Positions 27,396 through 36,793 of a stretch of 64,000 bases of DNA are shown in pieces. The stretch's first letter is position 1. Each line of letters starts with the position of its first letter. The position numbers and the translations under genes are program-made. Below the pieces are notes generated by a model. The model saw only the letters and a program-made list of their open reading frames with translations, did no database searches and was not told where the DNA came from. The stretch comes from Starkeya sp. ORNL1 (GTDB lineage Bacteria; Pseudomonadota; Alphaproteobacteria; Rhizobiales; Xanthobacteraceae): contig NZ_CP048834.1 in NCBI RefSeq assembly GCF_012971745.1, positions 1-64,000 on the forward strand, read 5' to 3'.

Positions 27396-28196
27396 CTAAT
27401 CCGCTACAGGCCGCCGGGCGATCAGGGCGTTCGAGAACAGCACTTCGGTGAACCTGCCGGTTGGGCTCCAGGCCGGGGCCTTGGCGCGCAACTCCGCAAC
27501 CATCTCGTCGGCCTGCGCGCCGAGCCGCGCCCGCGACGTGCTCGATTGCGACAGCGCGCGCTGGACCAGCCCGTCGACGCCGAGCTCGCGGCTGGTGACG
27601 ACGCTTGCCCGCTCGAGGCGGCTGAAGGGCGAGTGGAGCAACACGGACATGTGCGGCGCGAAGGCCTCGGAGCGCCGCCGTTGCCGGTCCTCGTCATCGG
27701 CGGAAAAGCGCTCGATCAGCTCGGAATAGTGCTGGAGCCAGGCATTCTCCGGCAGCTTCGGCCGCTCGTCGCCGAACAGCACCACCGCGCCGTCGGGCTC
27801 CAGCAGGCCGTCGAAGCGCCGCAAGGTCTCCGCGCGGTCCATCCAGTGGAAGGCGCGCCCGATCACCGCGGCACGGAAGCGGCCGAGATGCGCGCCGATA
27901 TCCTGGGAACCGGCTTGTACGACCTCGACATTCGGCACCTGTGAGGCCGCCTCGCGAGCCAGCTCCAGCATGGCCGGCTCCGGGTCGAGCGCCAGCACCT
28001 CGCCGACATAGGGCGCGAAGCCGACGGCCAGCTGCGCCGGACCGCAGCCGAGATCCATGACGCGGTCATCGGGCTCCAGCTGCAGCAATTCGACGACCCG
28101 GGCGATCAGCGCCGGCGGGTAGGGCGCGCGGCCGGCCAGATAGTGCGCGGCGGCGGACTGGAAGCGGCGGGCGGCGAAATCGGGGGCGGCCGACAT
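27396..28196 (-). CDS. Class I SAM-dependent methyltransferase
   Basis: This 266-residue protein has the Rossmann-type methyltransferase fold. The SAM-binding motif is VMDLGCGPAQLAVGFAPYVGEV at about residues 45-66 and the acidic loop ALDPEPAMLELA follows. The opening FQSAAAHYLAGRAPYPPALI and GRAFHWMDR motif match the generic UbiE/YcgJ-like group. ATG 28196 follows GAGGAC; the frame extends upstream without similarity. The substrate is unknown. Confidence 0.88.
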   Translation of the reverse strand: MSAAPDFAARRFQSAAAHYLAGRAPYPPALIARVVELLQLEPDDRVMDLGCGPAQLAVGFAPYVGEVLALDPEPAMLELAREAASQVPNVEVVQAGSQDIGAHLGRFRAAVIGRAFHWMDRAETLRRFDGLLEPDGAVVLFGDERPKLPENAWLQHYSELIERFSADDEDRQRRRSEAFAPHMSVLLHSPFSRLERASVVTSRELGVDGLVQRALSQSSTSRARLGAQADEMVAELRAKAPAWSPTGRFTEVLFSNALIARRPVAD

Positions 28197-28335
28197 GGCG
28201 GTGTCCTCGGGCGCGGGTGGTGCGCTGCGCAGACTAGCTCCTCGCTGGGGCCGTGCCACTACCTGCCGATGGTCCTCACCTTGCGGGACCGGCCGGAAAA
28301 GTCGCGTGTCGTTGGGAGAGACACGCTCAGTTGGA

Positions 28336-28470
28336 GCATCCTTCGAGGCTCGCTGCGCTCGCACCTCAGGATGACGTCGCTTTCATAACCACGTCATCCC
28401 TAGCGGTTGGCCAAGGGCCAACCGCGGAGGTGCCCGGCAAAGCCGGGCCTCGAAGGATGTTCAGACAGAA
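28336..28470. repeat. Palindromic intergenic repeat, family C, copy 1
   Basis: The element starts AGCATCCTTCGAGG and ends CCTCGAAGGATGTTCAGACA, with an inner CACCTCAGGATGA arm. A second copy is at 44154-44268. It lies in a 347-bp gap (28197-28543) between the methyltransferase start and the transpeptidase stop, and no gene is supported there. Confidence 0.75.
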
Positions 28471-28483
28471 CGACCGCTCCAAA

Positions 28484-28512
28484 CGAAAATCCCCGGCGTA
28501 GGGCCGGGGATG
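28484..28512 (-). terminator. Terminator of the L,D-transpeptidase gene
   Basis: Reading leftward, ATCCCCGGC and GCCGGGGAT form a 9-bp stem around a 5-base loop and are followed by TTTT. It lies about 30 bp after the transpeptidase stop. Confidence 0.7.
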
Positions 28513-28543
28513 ATCGTCACATTCGATGGCGCTCAGTGTCGCG

Positions 28544-29815
28544 TCAGCGCACCGAAACCGCGGGCGCGCTGGCCGGGACGATGGAGGCGTCCGGCACGGC
28601 GTTCGAGGCGGTCTTCGGCGGATCCCCCGGCAGCACCACGACCTTGGTGCCGACCTTCACCTTGTCGAACAGCGCCTCGACATCCTCGTTCAGCATGCGG
28701 ATACAGCCCGAGGACATGAACTGGCCGATGGTCGAGGGCTGGTTGGTGCCATGGATGCGGTAGACCGTGCCGCCGAGATAGAGCGCGCGCGCGCCCATCG
28801 GGTTGCCCGGGCCGCCGGCCATGAAGCGCGGCAGATAGGGCTGGCGCTCGATCATCTCCGCCGGCGGGCGCCAATCCGGCCACTCCGCCTTGCGGCTGAT
28901 CTTCTGCGCGCCCGACCAGGTGAAGCCCTCGCGGCCGACGCCGATGCCGAAGCGCTCGGCCTTGCCGCTGCCCAGCACGTAATAGAGGTAGGTGTTCGGC
29001 GTATCGATAATGATGGTGCCAGGGGCTTCCTTGGTCGAATAGTCGACCACCTGATGCTTCAGGTTCGCCGGCAGTTCCTTGGTCGGCCCGGTCTCGGGCT
29101 GGTCCTCGGGGGGGAGCATGGCGACGCTGGAACCATTGGCGCCCTGCGCCTGGCTGCTGCCGCCAACGGCGCCGGGCGGCACCGCGCCGGTCACGGCCGG
29201 CTGTTGCTGCTGCGGATAGGCGGCCTGCTGCTGCTGGTAGTTGCCCTGCGGCTGGTTGCCATAAGGCGAGGCCATGCCGGCCGGCGGCTGACCGGAATAG
29301 GCGCCCGCGGGATAGCCGGCCTGCTGACCAGCTTGCTGAGGCGCCTGACCGTAGCCCGCCGGCTGCTGCGAGGAATAACCGCCCGCCGGAGCGGAATATC
29401 CGCCCGCGGGATAGCCGGCCTGCTGCTGTGGTGCTGCGCCGGCCGGGCCATAGGGATTGTTAGGCGCCGGGATGGCAGCGACCGGCGGCTCGGCCTGGAC
29501 CGGCTGCTGGGCATAGTCCGGCTGGGTACCGTAGCCGGGCTGCGCGCCATAACCCTGCTGCGCGCCATAACCCTGCTGGGGCGCCCGCTGCTGCTGGGCA
29601 TAGGGATCGCGCACGCCGGGAGGCGGAGCGCCATAGCCGTTGTTGCCCGGGGCGTTATACGGGTCGTAGCCGGCAGGCGCCTCGGCGGTGCCGGGTGGCG
29701 CATAGGTCTGATTGGTGGCGTCTGGTGGGTAATATTGCGCGCTGGCGGTGCCGATGGATGCCAGGACGGCAAGGGCGGCGACGGGAGCGATACCAAGGCG
29801 AACGGCCATCATCAT
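28544..29815 (-). CDS. L,D-transpeptidase with Tyr/Gln/Pro-rich linker
   Basis: This 423-residue exported enzyme has the YkuD domain that makes 3-3 peptidoglycan cross-links or attaches proteins to peptidoglycan. A signal peptide (residues 1-27) is followed by about 200 low-complexity residues rich in Tyr, Gln, Pro, Gly and Ala, with repeats of QGYGAQ and AGYPAGGY type. The catalytic domain starts near residue 265. The motif HGTNQPSTIG leads to SSGCIRM, with Cys371 as nucleophile. The linker probably spans the periplasm or binds the wall. Three ATGs are in tandem at the start (29815, 29812, 29809). Confidence 0.92.
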   Translation of the reverse strand: MMMAVRLGIAPVAALAVLASIGTASAQYYPPDATNQTYAPPGTAEAPAGYDPYNAPGNNGYGAPPPGVRDPYAQQQRAPQQGYGAQQGYGAQPGYGTQPDYAQQPVQAEPPVAAIPAPNNPYGPAGAAPQQQAGYPAGGYSAPAGGYSSQQPAGYGQAPQQAGQQAGYPAGAYSGQPPAGMASPYGNQPQGNYQQQQAAYPQQQQPAVTGAVPPGAVGGSSQAQGANGSSVAMLPPEDQPETGPTKELPANLKHQVVDYSTKEAPGTIIIDTPNTYLYYVLGSGKAERFGIGVGREGFTWSGAQKISRKAEWPDWRPPAEMIERQPYLPRFMAGGPGNPMGARALYLGGTVYRIHGTNQPSTIGQFMSSGCIRMLNEDVEALFDKVKVGTKVVVLPGDPPKTASNAVPDASIVPASAPAVSVR

Positions 29816-29961
29816 GCCTGTGTTGATTTGCCGGAACAGATTTCAGGCAGGAAATGACGCAGGAACAAGGCGGGTTCAAGACCGACCAGCGCCGCGGATG
29901 TGTCACGGACTCGTCAGACATGCGTAAGGCACAGAGCCGATGCATCGCTGCAACACTGTCG

Positions 29962-30510
29962 TCAGGTGGGGCCGGAATCTCCGTTGCGCCGTGCCATGTG
30001 CCAGCCGACCACGGCGTCCGGGATGGCGTCGGTCGAGGCGAAATAGGGCTTGATGTCGAGGAGCGGCGTGCCGTCGAGGCAGTCGAGCCCGCGAACGATA
30101 AGGTTTCCGCCCTCGATTGCGACGAGTTGGGCGGCGCTCATGGCGATCGGATTGGGCCGGGCCGGGCTGCGCAAGGCGAAGGTGCCGCGGCCCTTGCCAT
30201 AGGTATTCGGCACCTGGACCAGCAGGTCGCGTGGCGCGCGGTCCATGAAATAGAGCAACCAGACATGGCTCGTGCCGTCCAGTCCCTCCAGCGCCGGGCG
30301 GAAGGCGGGCGCAATCTCGACAGTGCAGAGCGCATCTGATTCGCGCGCATTCTTCGGGCAGTCGGCGCGGCGCGTCCAGGGAGTGCGGATGCGGCCTATA
30401 TAATAGAGGCCGGCATCGAACGTGGCGGGCAGTTCGCCCGCGACCTCGCCGGGGCGGATGCCGAATTCCGGATAGGGCAGGGTCGCGTCGCTGTCATTGC
30501 TGTCGGTCAC
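29962..30510 (-). CDS. trmO: TrmO-like tRNA methyltransferase
   Basis: This 182-residue protein belongs to the TrmO/YaeB/VirR family, which N6-methylates t6A37 in tRNA with SAM. Family features include the opening IGRIRTPWTRRADCPKNARES, WLLYFMDRAPRDLLVQVP, the core TFALRSPARPNPIAMSAAQLV and the late LLDIKPYFASTD. It is short next to E. coli TrmO because the C-terminal domain is missing, which is common for alphaproteobacteria. The start is GTG 30510 behind GAGAGCGAC. It lies divergent from the ArsR-methyltransferase gene. Confidence 0.88.
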   Translation of the reverse strand: MTDSNDSDATLPYPEFGIRPGEVAGELPATFDAGLYYIGRIRTPWTRRADCPKNARESDALCTVEIAPAFRPALEGLDGTSHVWLLYFMDRAPRDLLVQVPNTYGKGRGTFALRSPARPNPIAMSAAQLVAIEGGNLIVRGLDCLDGTPLLDIKPYFASTDAIPDAVVGWHMARRNGDSGPT

Positions 30511-30573
30511 GTGTCGCTCTCGCTGATTCCATCTCGACCACGACGCGCGCGCCCTCTTGCGTCGTGTCGAAAT

Positions 30574-30599
30574 CAGACATAAAGATATCTTTATATCTG
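30574..30599. promoter_or_regulatory. Palindromic operator of the met operon
   Basis: A perfect 16-bp palindrome, ATAAAGATATCTTTAT (30579-30594), lies within a 26-bp near-perfect inverted repeat with outer arms CAGA/TCTG. It sits 25 bp before the GTG of the ArsR-type regulator and is AT-rich in GC-rich surroundings. Autoregulation by the adjacent protein is the simplest reading. Confidence 0.65.
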
Positions 30600-30618
30600 C
30601 TTTGAAGGGTTGTCTGCC

Positions 30619-31629
30619 GTGTCGGCTCCGCCGCTCAGTTTCGCGCTCCTGCTCGACGGCCTCAAGGCGGCCGGCGAGGATACGCGGCTGCGCCTGCTGG
30701 CGCTGATGGGCGAGGGCGAACTGACGGTGTCGGAGCTTACCGATATTCTCGGCCAGTCGCAGCCCAGAATCTCCCGTCATCTCAAATTGTTGGCGGAAGC
30801 CGGACTGGTCGAGCGGTTCCGCGAGGCAAGCTGGGTGTTCTATCGGCGTGCCACCGACACGCCGGGTGCGGCGGTGACCGACGCGCTGCTGGAGTTGATG
30901 GCGCCGGACGATGACGTGCTGCTGCGCGACCGCGAGCGGCTCGACGCGGTGCGCGCCGCGCGGGCGGAAAGCGCGCAGGCCTATTTCCGCACCCACGCCC
31001 ATGAATGGGACGTCATACGCCGCCTGCACGCTCCAGACGAGCAGGTGGAAGCGGCGATCCGCGAGGCGCTGCACGGCGTGCACATCGGTAGCCTGCTCGA
31101 TCTCGGCACCGGCACGGGCCGGATACTGGAACTGTTCGCGCCGCAGATCGAACGCGGCGTCGGCATTGACCTCTCCGCCGACATGCTCGCAGTCGCCCGC
31201 GCCAATCTGGAGCGGGCAGGGGCGAAGAACTGCACGGTACGCCAGGGCGATATCTACAGCCTTGCCTTGCCGCGCGACGCCTTCGACGTGGTGGTGGTCC
31301 ACCAGGTGCTGCATTTCCTCGAGGATGCGCCACGGGCGCTGAAGGAAGCGGCGCGGGTGCTGCGTCCCGGCGGGCGGCTGCTGGTGATCGACTTCGCCCC
31401 GCACGATCTCGAATTCCTGCGCGAGGCGCATGCCCATCGCCGGCTCGGCTTTGCGCCCGAGATCATGGAGAGCTGGCTGACGCAGGCCGGCCTCGATCCG
31501 GTCGCGCACCGCCTGCTGGCGCCGCTGGCGGACGGCAAGCTCACCGTGTCCCTCTGGCTCGCGCGCGATCCGCGGATCGCGCTGGCGACGGGCCAAAACA
31601 ACAAGCAAGACAAGAAGGAGGTCGCCTGA
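30619..31629 (+). CDS. ArsR-family regulator fused to a SAM-dependent methyltransferase domain
   Basis: This 336-residue protein joins an N-terminal winged helix (residues 8-90, with VSELTDILGQSQPRISRHLKLLAEAGLVERF) to a Rossmann methyltransferase domain (SLLDLGTGTGRILELFAP near 155, then GVGIDLSADMLAVARANLERAG). Proteins of this architecture beside metF/metH are known in alphaproteobacteria as regulators of methionine and S-adenosyl metabolites, so the methyltransferase fold may sense SAM or SAH; catalytic activity is uncertain. The start is GTG 30619, ten bases after AAGGG. Its stop overlaps the metF ATG by one base. Confidence 0.88.
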   Translation: MSAPPLSFALLLDGLKAAGEDTRLRLLALMGEGELTVSELTDILGQSQPRISRHLKLLAEAGLVERFREASWVFYRRATDTPGAAVTDALLELMAPDDDVLLRDRERLDAVRAARAESAQAYFRTHAHEWDVIRRLHAPDEQVEAAIREALHGVHIGSLLDLGTGTGRILELFAPQIERGVGIDLSADMLAVARANLERAGAKNCTVRQGDIYSLALPRDAFDVVVVHQVLHFLEDAPRALKEAARVLRPGGRLLVIDFAPHDLEFLREAHAHRRLGFAPEIMESWLTQAGLDPVAHRLLAPLADGKLTVSLWLARDPRIALATGQNNKQDKKEVA

Positions 31630-32552
31630 TGTCGTCCGATGTCGAGCGCCGCAGCCGGCGCACCGGTGGGCGGCCCATTTCCGTCTCCTTCGAGTTCTTC
31701 CCGCCGAAGAGCGAGGAGATGGAGGCGACGCTGTGGAGCTCGATCACCCGGCTGGCGCCGCTGGCGCCGAAATTCGTCTCGGTCACCTATGGCGCCGGCG
31801 GTTCGACCCGCGAGCGCACCCACGCCACGGTGGAGCGCATCATCAAGGAGACCCGGCTCGCGCCGGCCGCGCACCTCACCTGCGTCGCCGCCGCGAAGGG
31901 CGAAGTGGACGAGGTCGTCCGCGGCTATTGGGATGCCGGCGTGCGCCATATCGTGGCGCTGCGCGGCGATCCGCCGGGCGGTGTCGGCCATGCCTATGAA
32001 CCGCACCCGGAAGGCTACGCGACCTCGGCTGACCTCGTCGCCGGGTTGCGCCGCATCGCCAATTTCGAGGTGTCGGTCTCGGCCTATCCGGAGAAGCATC
32101 CGGAGAGCCCGTCCTTCGATGCCGACCTCGACATACTGGAAGCCAAGGTCGATGCCGGCGCCAGCCGCGCCATCACCCAGTGCTTCTTCGATAATGACCT
32201 GTATTTCCGCTATCTCGACAAGGTGCGCGCCCGCGGCATCGACGTGCCGGTGGTGCCGGGCATCTTGCCGGTGAGCAATTTCAAGCAGGCGAAGAACTTC
32301 GCCGAGAAGACCGGCACCTATATGCCGGGCTGGCTCGCCGGGCGGTTCGAGGGGCTGGACAGCGATCCGGAGACCCGCAAGCTGATCGCGGCGGCGGTGG
32401 CGGCCGAGCAGGTGTTCGATCTCGTCGACCGCGGCGTGACGGAATTCCATTTCTACACGCTGAACCGCGCCGATCTCGTCTATGCCATCTGCCACCTGCT
32501 GGGCCTGCGCCCGCCGCAGGCGGCGGCAGGCGAAGGGCAGGCGGCGGCTTAG
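31629..32552 (+). CDS. metF: Methylenetetrahydrofolate reductase MetF
   Basis: This 307-residue FAD enzyme reduces 5,10-methylene-THF to 5-methyl-THF, the methyl donor for MetH. Family motifs include SFEFFPPKSEEME at residues 18-30, SVTYGAGGSTRERT near 54-67, HLTCV, HIVALRGDPPGG near 105 and the late EFHFYTLNRADLVYAICHLLG. It starts at ATG 31629, overlapping the regulator stop by one base, so the two are coupled. The direct partner metH lies 0.5 kb downstream, separated by a DUF559 gene and repeats. Confidence 0.96.
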   Translation: MSSDVERRSRRTGGRPISVSFEFFPPKSEEMEATLWSSITRLAPLAPKFVSVTYGAGGSTRERTHATVERIIKETRLAPAAHLTCVAAAKGEVDEVVRGYWDAGVRHIVALRGDPPGGVGHAYEPHPEGYATSADLVAGLRRIANFEVSVSAYPEKHPESPSFDADLDILEAKVDAGASRAITQCFFDNDLYFRYLDKVRARGIDVPVVPGILPVSNFKQAKNFAEKTGTYMPGWLAGRFEGLDSDPETRKLIAAAVAAEQVFDLVDRGVTEFHFYTLNRADLVYAICHLLGLRPPQAAAGEGQAAA

Positions 32553-32600
32553 CCCCTCACCCCAGCCCTCTCCCCGACGGGGAGAGGGAGCAGACGATGG
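32552..32600 (+). repeat. 49-bp direct repeat, left copy (GERE-type palindrome)
   Basis: GCCCCTCACCCCAGCCCTC leads into the palindrome CTCTCCCCGACGGGGAGAG. The right copy is at 32996-33044 in the same orientation with about six mismatches. An inverted relative lies at about 32615-32665. Confidence 0.8.
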
Positions 32601-32665
32601 AACGGCTGGCGTACTTAACCTCTCCCCGAGGGGGAGAGGTCGGCCCGCAGGGCCGGGTGAGGGGG

Positions 32666-33037
32666 ATGGACGGTAGGATTTCGAGAGCGCGGCGACTGCG
32701 GAAGAACCAGACTGATGTTGAACGGAAACTCTGGTCCCACTTGCGTGATCGTCGCCTGGATGGCTGGAAGTTCCGCCGACAGGGGCCGATCGAGAGCTAC
32801 ATTGTCGACTTCCTGTGCCCCGACGCGAAACTGGTCGTCGAACTCGACGGCGGCCAACATGCCGCCGAGAACGATGCCGACCGGACGCAGATGATCGAAG
32901 CGCATGGCTATCTGGTCATCCGCTTCTGGAATAACGAGGTTACGACGAACATAGAGGGCGTTCTGCTGCGCGTTCTTGAAGCCCTGCGCGGCGAGGCCCC
33001 TTACCCCAACCCTCTCCCCGACGGGGAGAGGGAGTAG
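32666..33037 (+). CDS. DUF559 endonuclease-like protein
   Basis: This 123-residue protein belongs to DUF559, a small family with the PD-(D/E)xK/Vsr-like nuclease fold. Visible features are [39 protein letters not shown] and [13 protein letters not shown], where Asp, Glu and the DGxQH motif form the presumed metal site. ATG 32666 is preceded by a GAGGGGG stretch that belongs to the repeat, and the last residues ([10 protein letters not shown]) are encoded by the right direct repeat. The gene therefore sits exactly between repeats, interrupting the metF-metH pair. Biological role unknown. Confidence 0.85.
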   Translation: MDGRISRARRLRKNQTDVERKLWSHLRDRRLDGWKFRRQGPIESYIVDFLCPDAKLVVELDGGQHAAENDADRTQMIEAHGYLVIRFWNNEVTTNIEGVLLRVLEALRGEAPYPNPLPDGERE

Positions 33038-33044
33038 AAAGTGG
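32996..33044 (+). repeat. 49-bp direct repeat, right copy (GERE-type palindrome)
   Basis: GCCCCTTACCCCAACCCTC followed by CTCTCCCCGACGGGGAGAG matches the copy at 32552-32600. It overlaps the last codons of the DUF559 gene and ends 6 bp before the metH ATG. Confidence 0.8.
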
Positions 33045-33050
33045 CCCGCG

Positions 33051-36000
33051 ATGTCCCAGTTGCCGATCCATACCGACACCCTCAAAGCCCTCAAGGCTGC
33101 CGCCGCCGAGCGCATATTGGTGCTCGACGGGGCGATGGGCACGATGATCCAGCAGCTCAAGCTGGATGAGGCAGGCTATCGCGGCGAGCGGTTCAAGGCG
33201 TGGAACCGCGACGTGCGCGGCAATAACGACCTCCTGAACATCAGCCGACCGGACGCGGTGCGGGACATCCATCTCGCTTACTTCCTCGCCGGCGCCGACA
33301 TCGTCGAGACCAACACCTTCTCCGGCACCACCATCGCCATGGCCGATTACGGCATGGAGAGCATTGTCTACGAGATCAATTTCGAGGGCGCCAAGCTCGC
33401 CAAGGAGGCGGCGAAACTGGCCGAGGCGAAGGATGGCCGCCGCCGCTTCGTCGCCGGCGCCATCGGGCCGACCAACCGCACCGCCTCGATCTCGCCGGAC
33501 GTCAATGATCCCGGTTTCCGCGCCACCTCGTTCGACGAACTCGCCACCGCCTATGGCGAGCAGGCCGGCGCGCTGCTGGATGGCGGCGCGGACCTGCTGC
33601 TGATCGAGACCATCTTCGACACGCTGAACGCCAAGGCAGCGGTGTTCGCCATCGAGCGGCTGTTCGAGGCGCGCGGCATCCGCGTGCCGGTGATGATCTC
33701 CGGCACCATCACCGACCTGTCCGGGCGCACGCTGTCCGGCCAGACGCCGGAGGCGTTCTGGAACTCGCTGCGGCATGCGCAGCCCTTCTCCATCGGGCTG
33801 AATTGCGCGCTCGGTGCCAAGGAGATGCGCGCCCATATCGACGATCTGTCGCGTGTCGCCGACACGCTGATCTGCGCCTATCCCAATGCCGGCCTGCCGA
33901 ACGAGTTCGGGCTCTATGACGAGAGCCCCGAGGCAATGGCCAGGCTGGTCGGCGAGTTCGCCGCGTCGGGCCTCGTCAACGTGGTCGGCGGCTGCTGCGG
34001 CACCACGCCGGATCATATCCGCGCGCTGGCGGAGGCCGTTGCGCCGCATCGTCCGCGCGCGGTCGTCGAGGTCGAGCCGCGGCTGCGGCTGTCGGGGCTG
34101 GAGCCGTTCGAGCTGACGCCGCAGATCCCGTTCGTCAATGTCGGTGAGCGCACCAACGTCACCGGGTCGGCGCGCTTCCGCAAGCTCATCACCAATGGCG
34201 ACTACGCGGCCGCGCTGGCGGTGGCGCGCGACCAGGTGGAGAACGGCGCGCAGGTCATCGACATCAATATGGACGAGGGCCTGCTCGATTCCGAGAAGGC
34301 CATGGTGACCTTCCTGAACCTGCTTGCCGCCGAGCCGGACATCGCCCGCGTGCCGGTGATGGTCGATAGCTCCAAATGGAGCGTCATCGAGGCCGGCCTG
34401 AAGTGCATCCAGGGCAAGGGCATCGTGAACTCGATCTCGCTGAAGGAAGGCGAGGAGGCGTTCAAGCATCATGCGCGGCTGGTGCGGGCCTATGGCGCTG
34501 CCGTCGTCGTCATGGCGTTCGATGAGACCGGGCAGGCCGACACCTATGAGCGCAAGGTGAATATCTGCGCGCGGGCCTACCGCATCCTCACCGAGGAGGT
34601 GGGCTTTCCGCCCGAGGATATCATCTTCGATCCGAACATCTTCGCGGTGGCGACCGGCATCGAGGAGCATTCCGGCTATGGCGTCGCCTTCATCGAGGCG
34701 ACCCGCGCGATCCGCCAGCAACTGCCCTACGCACATATCTCCGGCGGCGTGTCGAACCTGTCCTTCTCGTTCCGCGGCAATGAGCCGGTGCGCGAGGCGA
34801 TGCACGCGGTGTTCCTCTATCACGCCATCGCCGCCGGCATGGACATGGGCATCGTCAATGCGGGCCAGCTCGCGCTCTATAGCGAGATCGAGCCGGAGCT
34901 GCGCGAGGCCTGCGAGGATGTGGTGCTGAACCGCCGCGAGGACGCCACCGAGCGCCTGCTGACGCTGGCCGAGCGCTTCCGGGGCGGCGGCAAGGAGAGG
35001 AAGGAAGCCGATCTCGCCTGGCGCTCATGGCCGGTGGAGAAGCGGCTGGAGCATGCGCTCGTCAACGGCATCACCGATTTCGTCGAGACCGACACCGAGG
35101 AGGCACGCCAGTCCGTCGCCCGCCCGCTGCACGTCATCGAAGGCCCGCTGATGGCCGGCATGAACGTGGTCGGCGACCTGTTCGGCGCCGGCAAGATGTT
35201 CCTGCCGCAAGTGGTGAAGTCGGCCCGCGTGATGAAGCAGGCCGTCGCCTATCTCATGCCCTTCATGGAGTTGGAGAAGCAGGAGCAGGGGATCACCGAG
35301 GCATCCAACGCCGGCAAGGTGTTGATGGCGACGGTGAAGGGCGATGTCCATGACATCGGCAAGAACATCGTCGGCGTCGTGCTCCAGTGCAACAATTACG
35401 AGGTGATCGATCTCGGGGTCATGGTACCGACGGCGAAGATCCTCGAAGTGGCACGTACCGAGAAGGTGGACGTGATCGGGCTTTCCGGCCTCATCACCCC
35501 CTCGCTCGACGAGATGGTGCATGTCGCCTCCGAGATGGAGCGCGAGGGTTTCAGCGTGCCGCTCTTGATCGGCGGCGCGACGACCTCGCGCGTCCACACC
35601 GCGGTGAAGATCGCCCCGCAATATGTGCGCGGCCAGGCGGTCTATGTGACCGATGCCAGCCGTGCCGTGGGCGTGGTCTCCAGCCTGCTCAACGACAATG
35701 CACGCCCGGACTATGTCGCCAACATCCGCGCCGAATACGCCAAGGTCGCGGAGAACCACGCCAAGGCCGACCGCAACAAGACCCGGGTGAAGCTGGCGGA
35801 TGCGCGGGCCAACGCGTTCAAGGCAAACTTTGCCGGCTACACGACGCCGATCCCGACCTTCACCGGCACGCGGGCGTTCGACAATTACGACCTCGCCGAA
35901 CTGGTGCCCTATATCGACTGGACGCCGTTCTTCCAGTCCTGGGAGCTGGTCGGCAGGTTCCCGGCGATCCTCGACGACCCGAAGGTCGGCGTCGCGGCGC

Positions 36001-36791
36001 GCGCGCTCTATGACGATGCGCGGCGCATGCTGGACCGCATCGTCGCCGAGAAGTGGCTCACCGCCCGCGCCGTGATCGGCTTCTGGCCGGCCAATGCGGT
36101 GGGCGACGACATCGTGCTCCATGGCAATGCCACACGGGACGGCGAGATTGCGACGCTGCACACGCTGCGCCAGCAGATGGCGAAGAGCGCCGGGCGCGCC
36201 AGCTACGCGCTGAGCGATTTCATCGCGCCGGCTGACAGCGGCGTGACTGACTATATTGGCGGCTTTTGCGTCTCCACCGGCTTCGGCGAGCATGAGCGCT
36301 CCGAGGCCTTCAAGGCGGCACACGATGACTATTCCTCGATTCTCCTGAAGGCGCTGGCGGACCGTCTTGCCGAGGCCCTTGCGGAGCGGATGCACGAGCG
36401 GGTGCGCCGGGAGTTCTGGGCTTATGCGCCGGACGAGGCGCTTGATAATCAGAATCTGATCGAGGAGGCCTATCGCGGCATCCGGCCGGCTCCGGGCTAT
36501 CCCGCGCAGCCCGACCACACCGAAAAAGTGACTCTCTTCAATCTGCTGGACGCCACCGCTCAGACCGGAGTCGAGCTTACCGAGAGCTTCGCCATGTGGC
36601 CGGGTGCGGCGGTGTCGGGGCTCTATTTCGCCCATCCGGATGCCGCCTATTTCGGTGTGGGGCGGATCGAGCGCGACCAGGTCGAGGATTATGCCCGGCG
36701 CAAGGGCATGAGCGTGGAAGAGACCGAGCGCTGGCTGGCGCCGGTGTTGAACTATGATCCGGCAAGCCTCAGGGCGGTCGCGGCGGAGTAG
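33051..36791 (+). CDS. metH: Cobalamin-dependent methionine synthase MetH
   Basis: This 1246-residue four-module enzyme transfers the methyl group of 5-methyl-THF to homocysteine through cobalamin. The homocysteine module (residues 10-345) opens [13 protein letters not shown] and ends with the zinc ligands in GGCCGTTP. The pterin module starts [14 protein letters not shown] near 360. The cobalamin module has [10 protein letters not shown] near 765, where His is the lower axial ligand. The AdoMet reactivation module covers about 920-1235 with [14 protein letters not shown] near the end. ATG 33051 is chosen; upstream in-frame codons belong to the repeat. Confidence 0.97.
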   Translation: MSQLPIHTDTLKALKAAAAERILVLDGAMGTMIQQLKLDEAGYRGERFKAWNRDVRGNNDLLNISRPDAVRDIHLAYFLAGADIVETNTFSGTTIAMADYGMESIVYEINFEGAKLAKEAAKLAEAKDGRRRFVAGAIGPTNRTASISPDVNDPGFRATSFDELATAYGEQAGALLDGGADLLLIETIFDTLNAKAAVFAIERLFEARGIRVPVMISGTITDLSGRTLSGQTPEAFWNSLRHAQPFSIGLNCALGAKEMRAHIDDLSRVADTLICAYPNAGLPNEFGLYDESPEAMARLVGEFAASGLVNVVGGCCGTTPDHIRALAEAVAPHRPRAVVEVEPRLRLSGLEPFELTPQIPFVNVGERTNVTGSARFRKLITNGDYAAALAVARDQVENGAQVIDINMDEGLLDSEKAMVTFLNLLAAEPDIARVPVMVDSSKWSVIEAGLKCIQGKGIVNSISLKEGEEAFKHHARLVRAYGAAVVVMAFDETGQADTYERKVNICARAYRILTEEVGFPPEDIIFDPNIFAVATGIEEHSGYGVAFIEATRAIRQQLPYAHISGGVSNLSFSFRGNEPVREAMHAVFLYHAIAAGMDMGIVNAGQLALYSEIEPELREACEDVVLNRREDATERLLTLAERFRGGGKERKEADLAWRSWPVEKRLEHALVNGITDFVETDTEEARQSVARPLHVIEGPLMAGMNVVGDLFGAGKMFLPQVVKSARVMKQAVAYLMPFMELEKQEQGITEASNAGKVLMATVKGDVHDIGKNIVGVVLQCNNYEVIDLGVMVPTAKILEVARTEKVDVIGLSGLITPSLDEMVHVASEMEREGFSVPLLIGGATTSRVHTAVKIAPQYVRGQAVYVTDASRAVGVVSSLLNDNARPDYVANIRAEYAKVAENHAKADRNKTRVKLADARANAFKANFAGYTTPIPTFTGTRAFDNYDLAELVPYIDWTPFFQSWELVGRFPAILDDPKVGVAARALYDDARRMLDRIVAEKWLTARAVIGFWPANAVGDDIVLHGNATRDGEIATLHTLRQQMAKSAGRASYALSDFIAPADSGVTDYIGGFCVSTGFGEHERSEAFKAAHDDYSSILLKALADRLAEALAERMHERVRREFWAYAPDEALDNQNLIEEAYRGIRPAPGYPAQPDHTEKVTLFNLLDATAQTGVELTESFAMWPGAAVSGLYFAHPDAAYFGVGRIERDQVEDYARRKGMSVEETERWLAPVLNYDPASLRAVAAE

Positions 36792-36793
36792 CA

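Noticed and set aside
30511..30618. SAM or cobalamin riboswitch upstream of the met operon
   Set aside because: The 5' region is about 100 bp, dominated by the palindrome, and shows none of the conserved riboswitch cores I know.
32940..34823. Leftward open frame of 627 codons opposite metH
   Set aside because: Antisense shadow of the MetH homocysteine and pterin modules.
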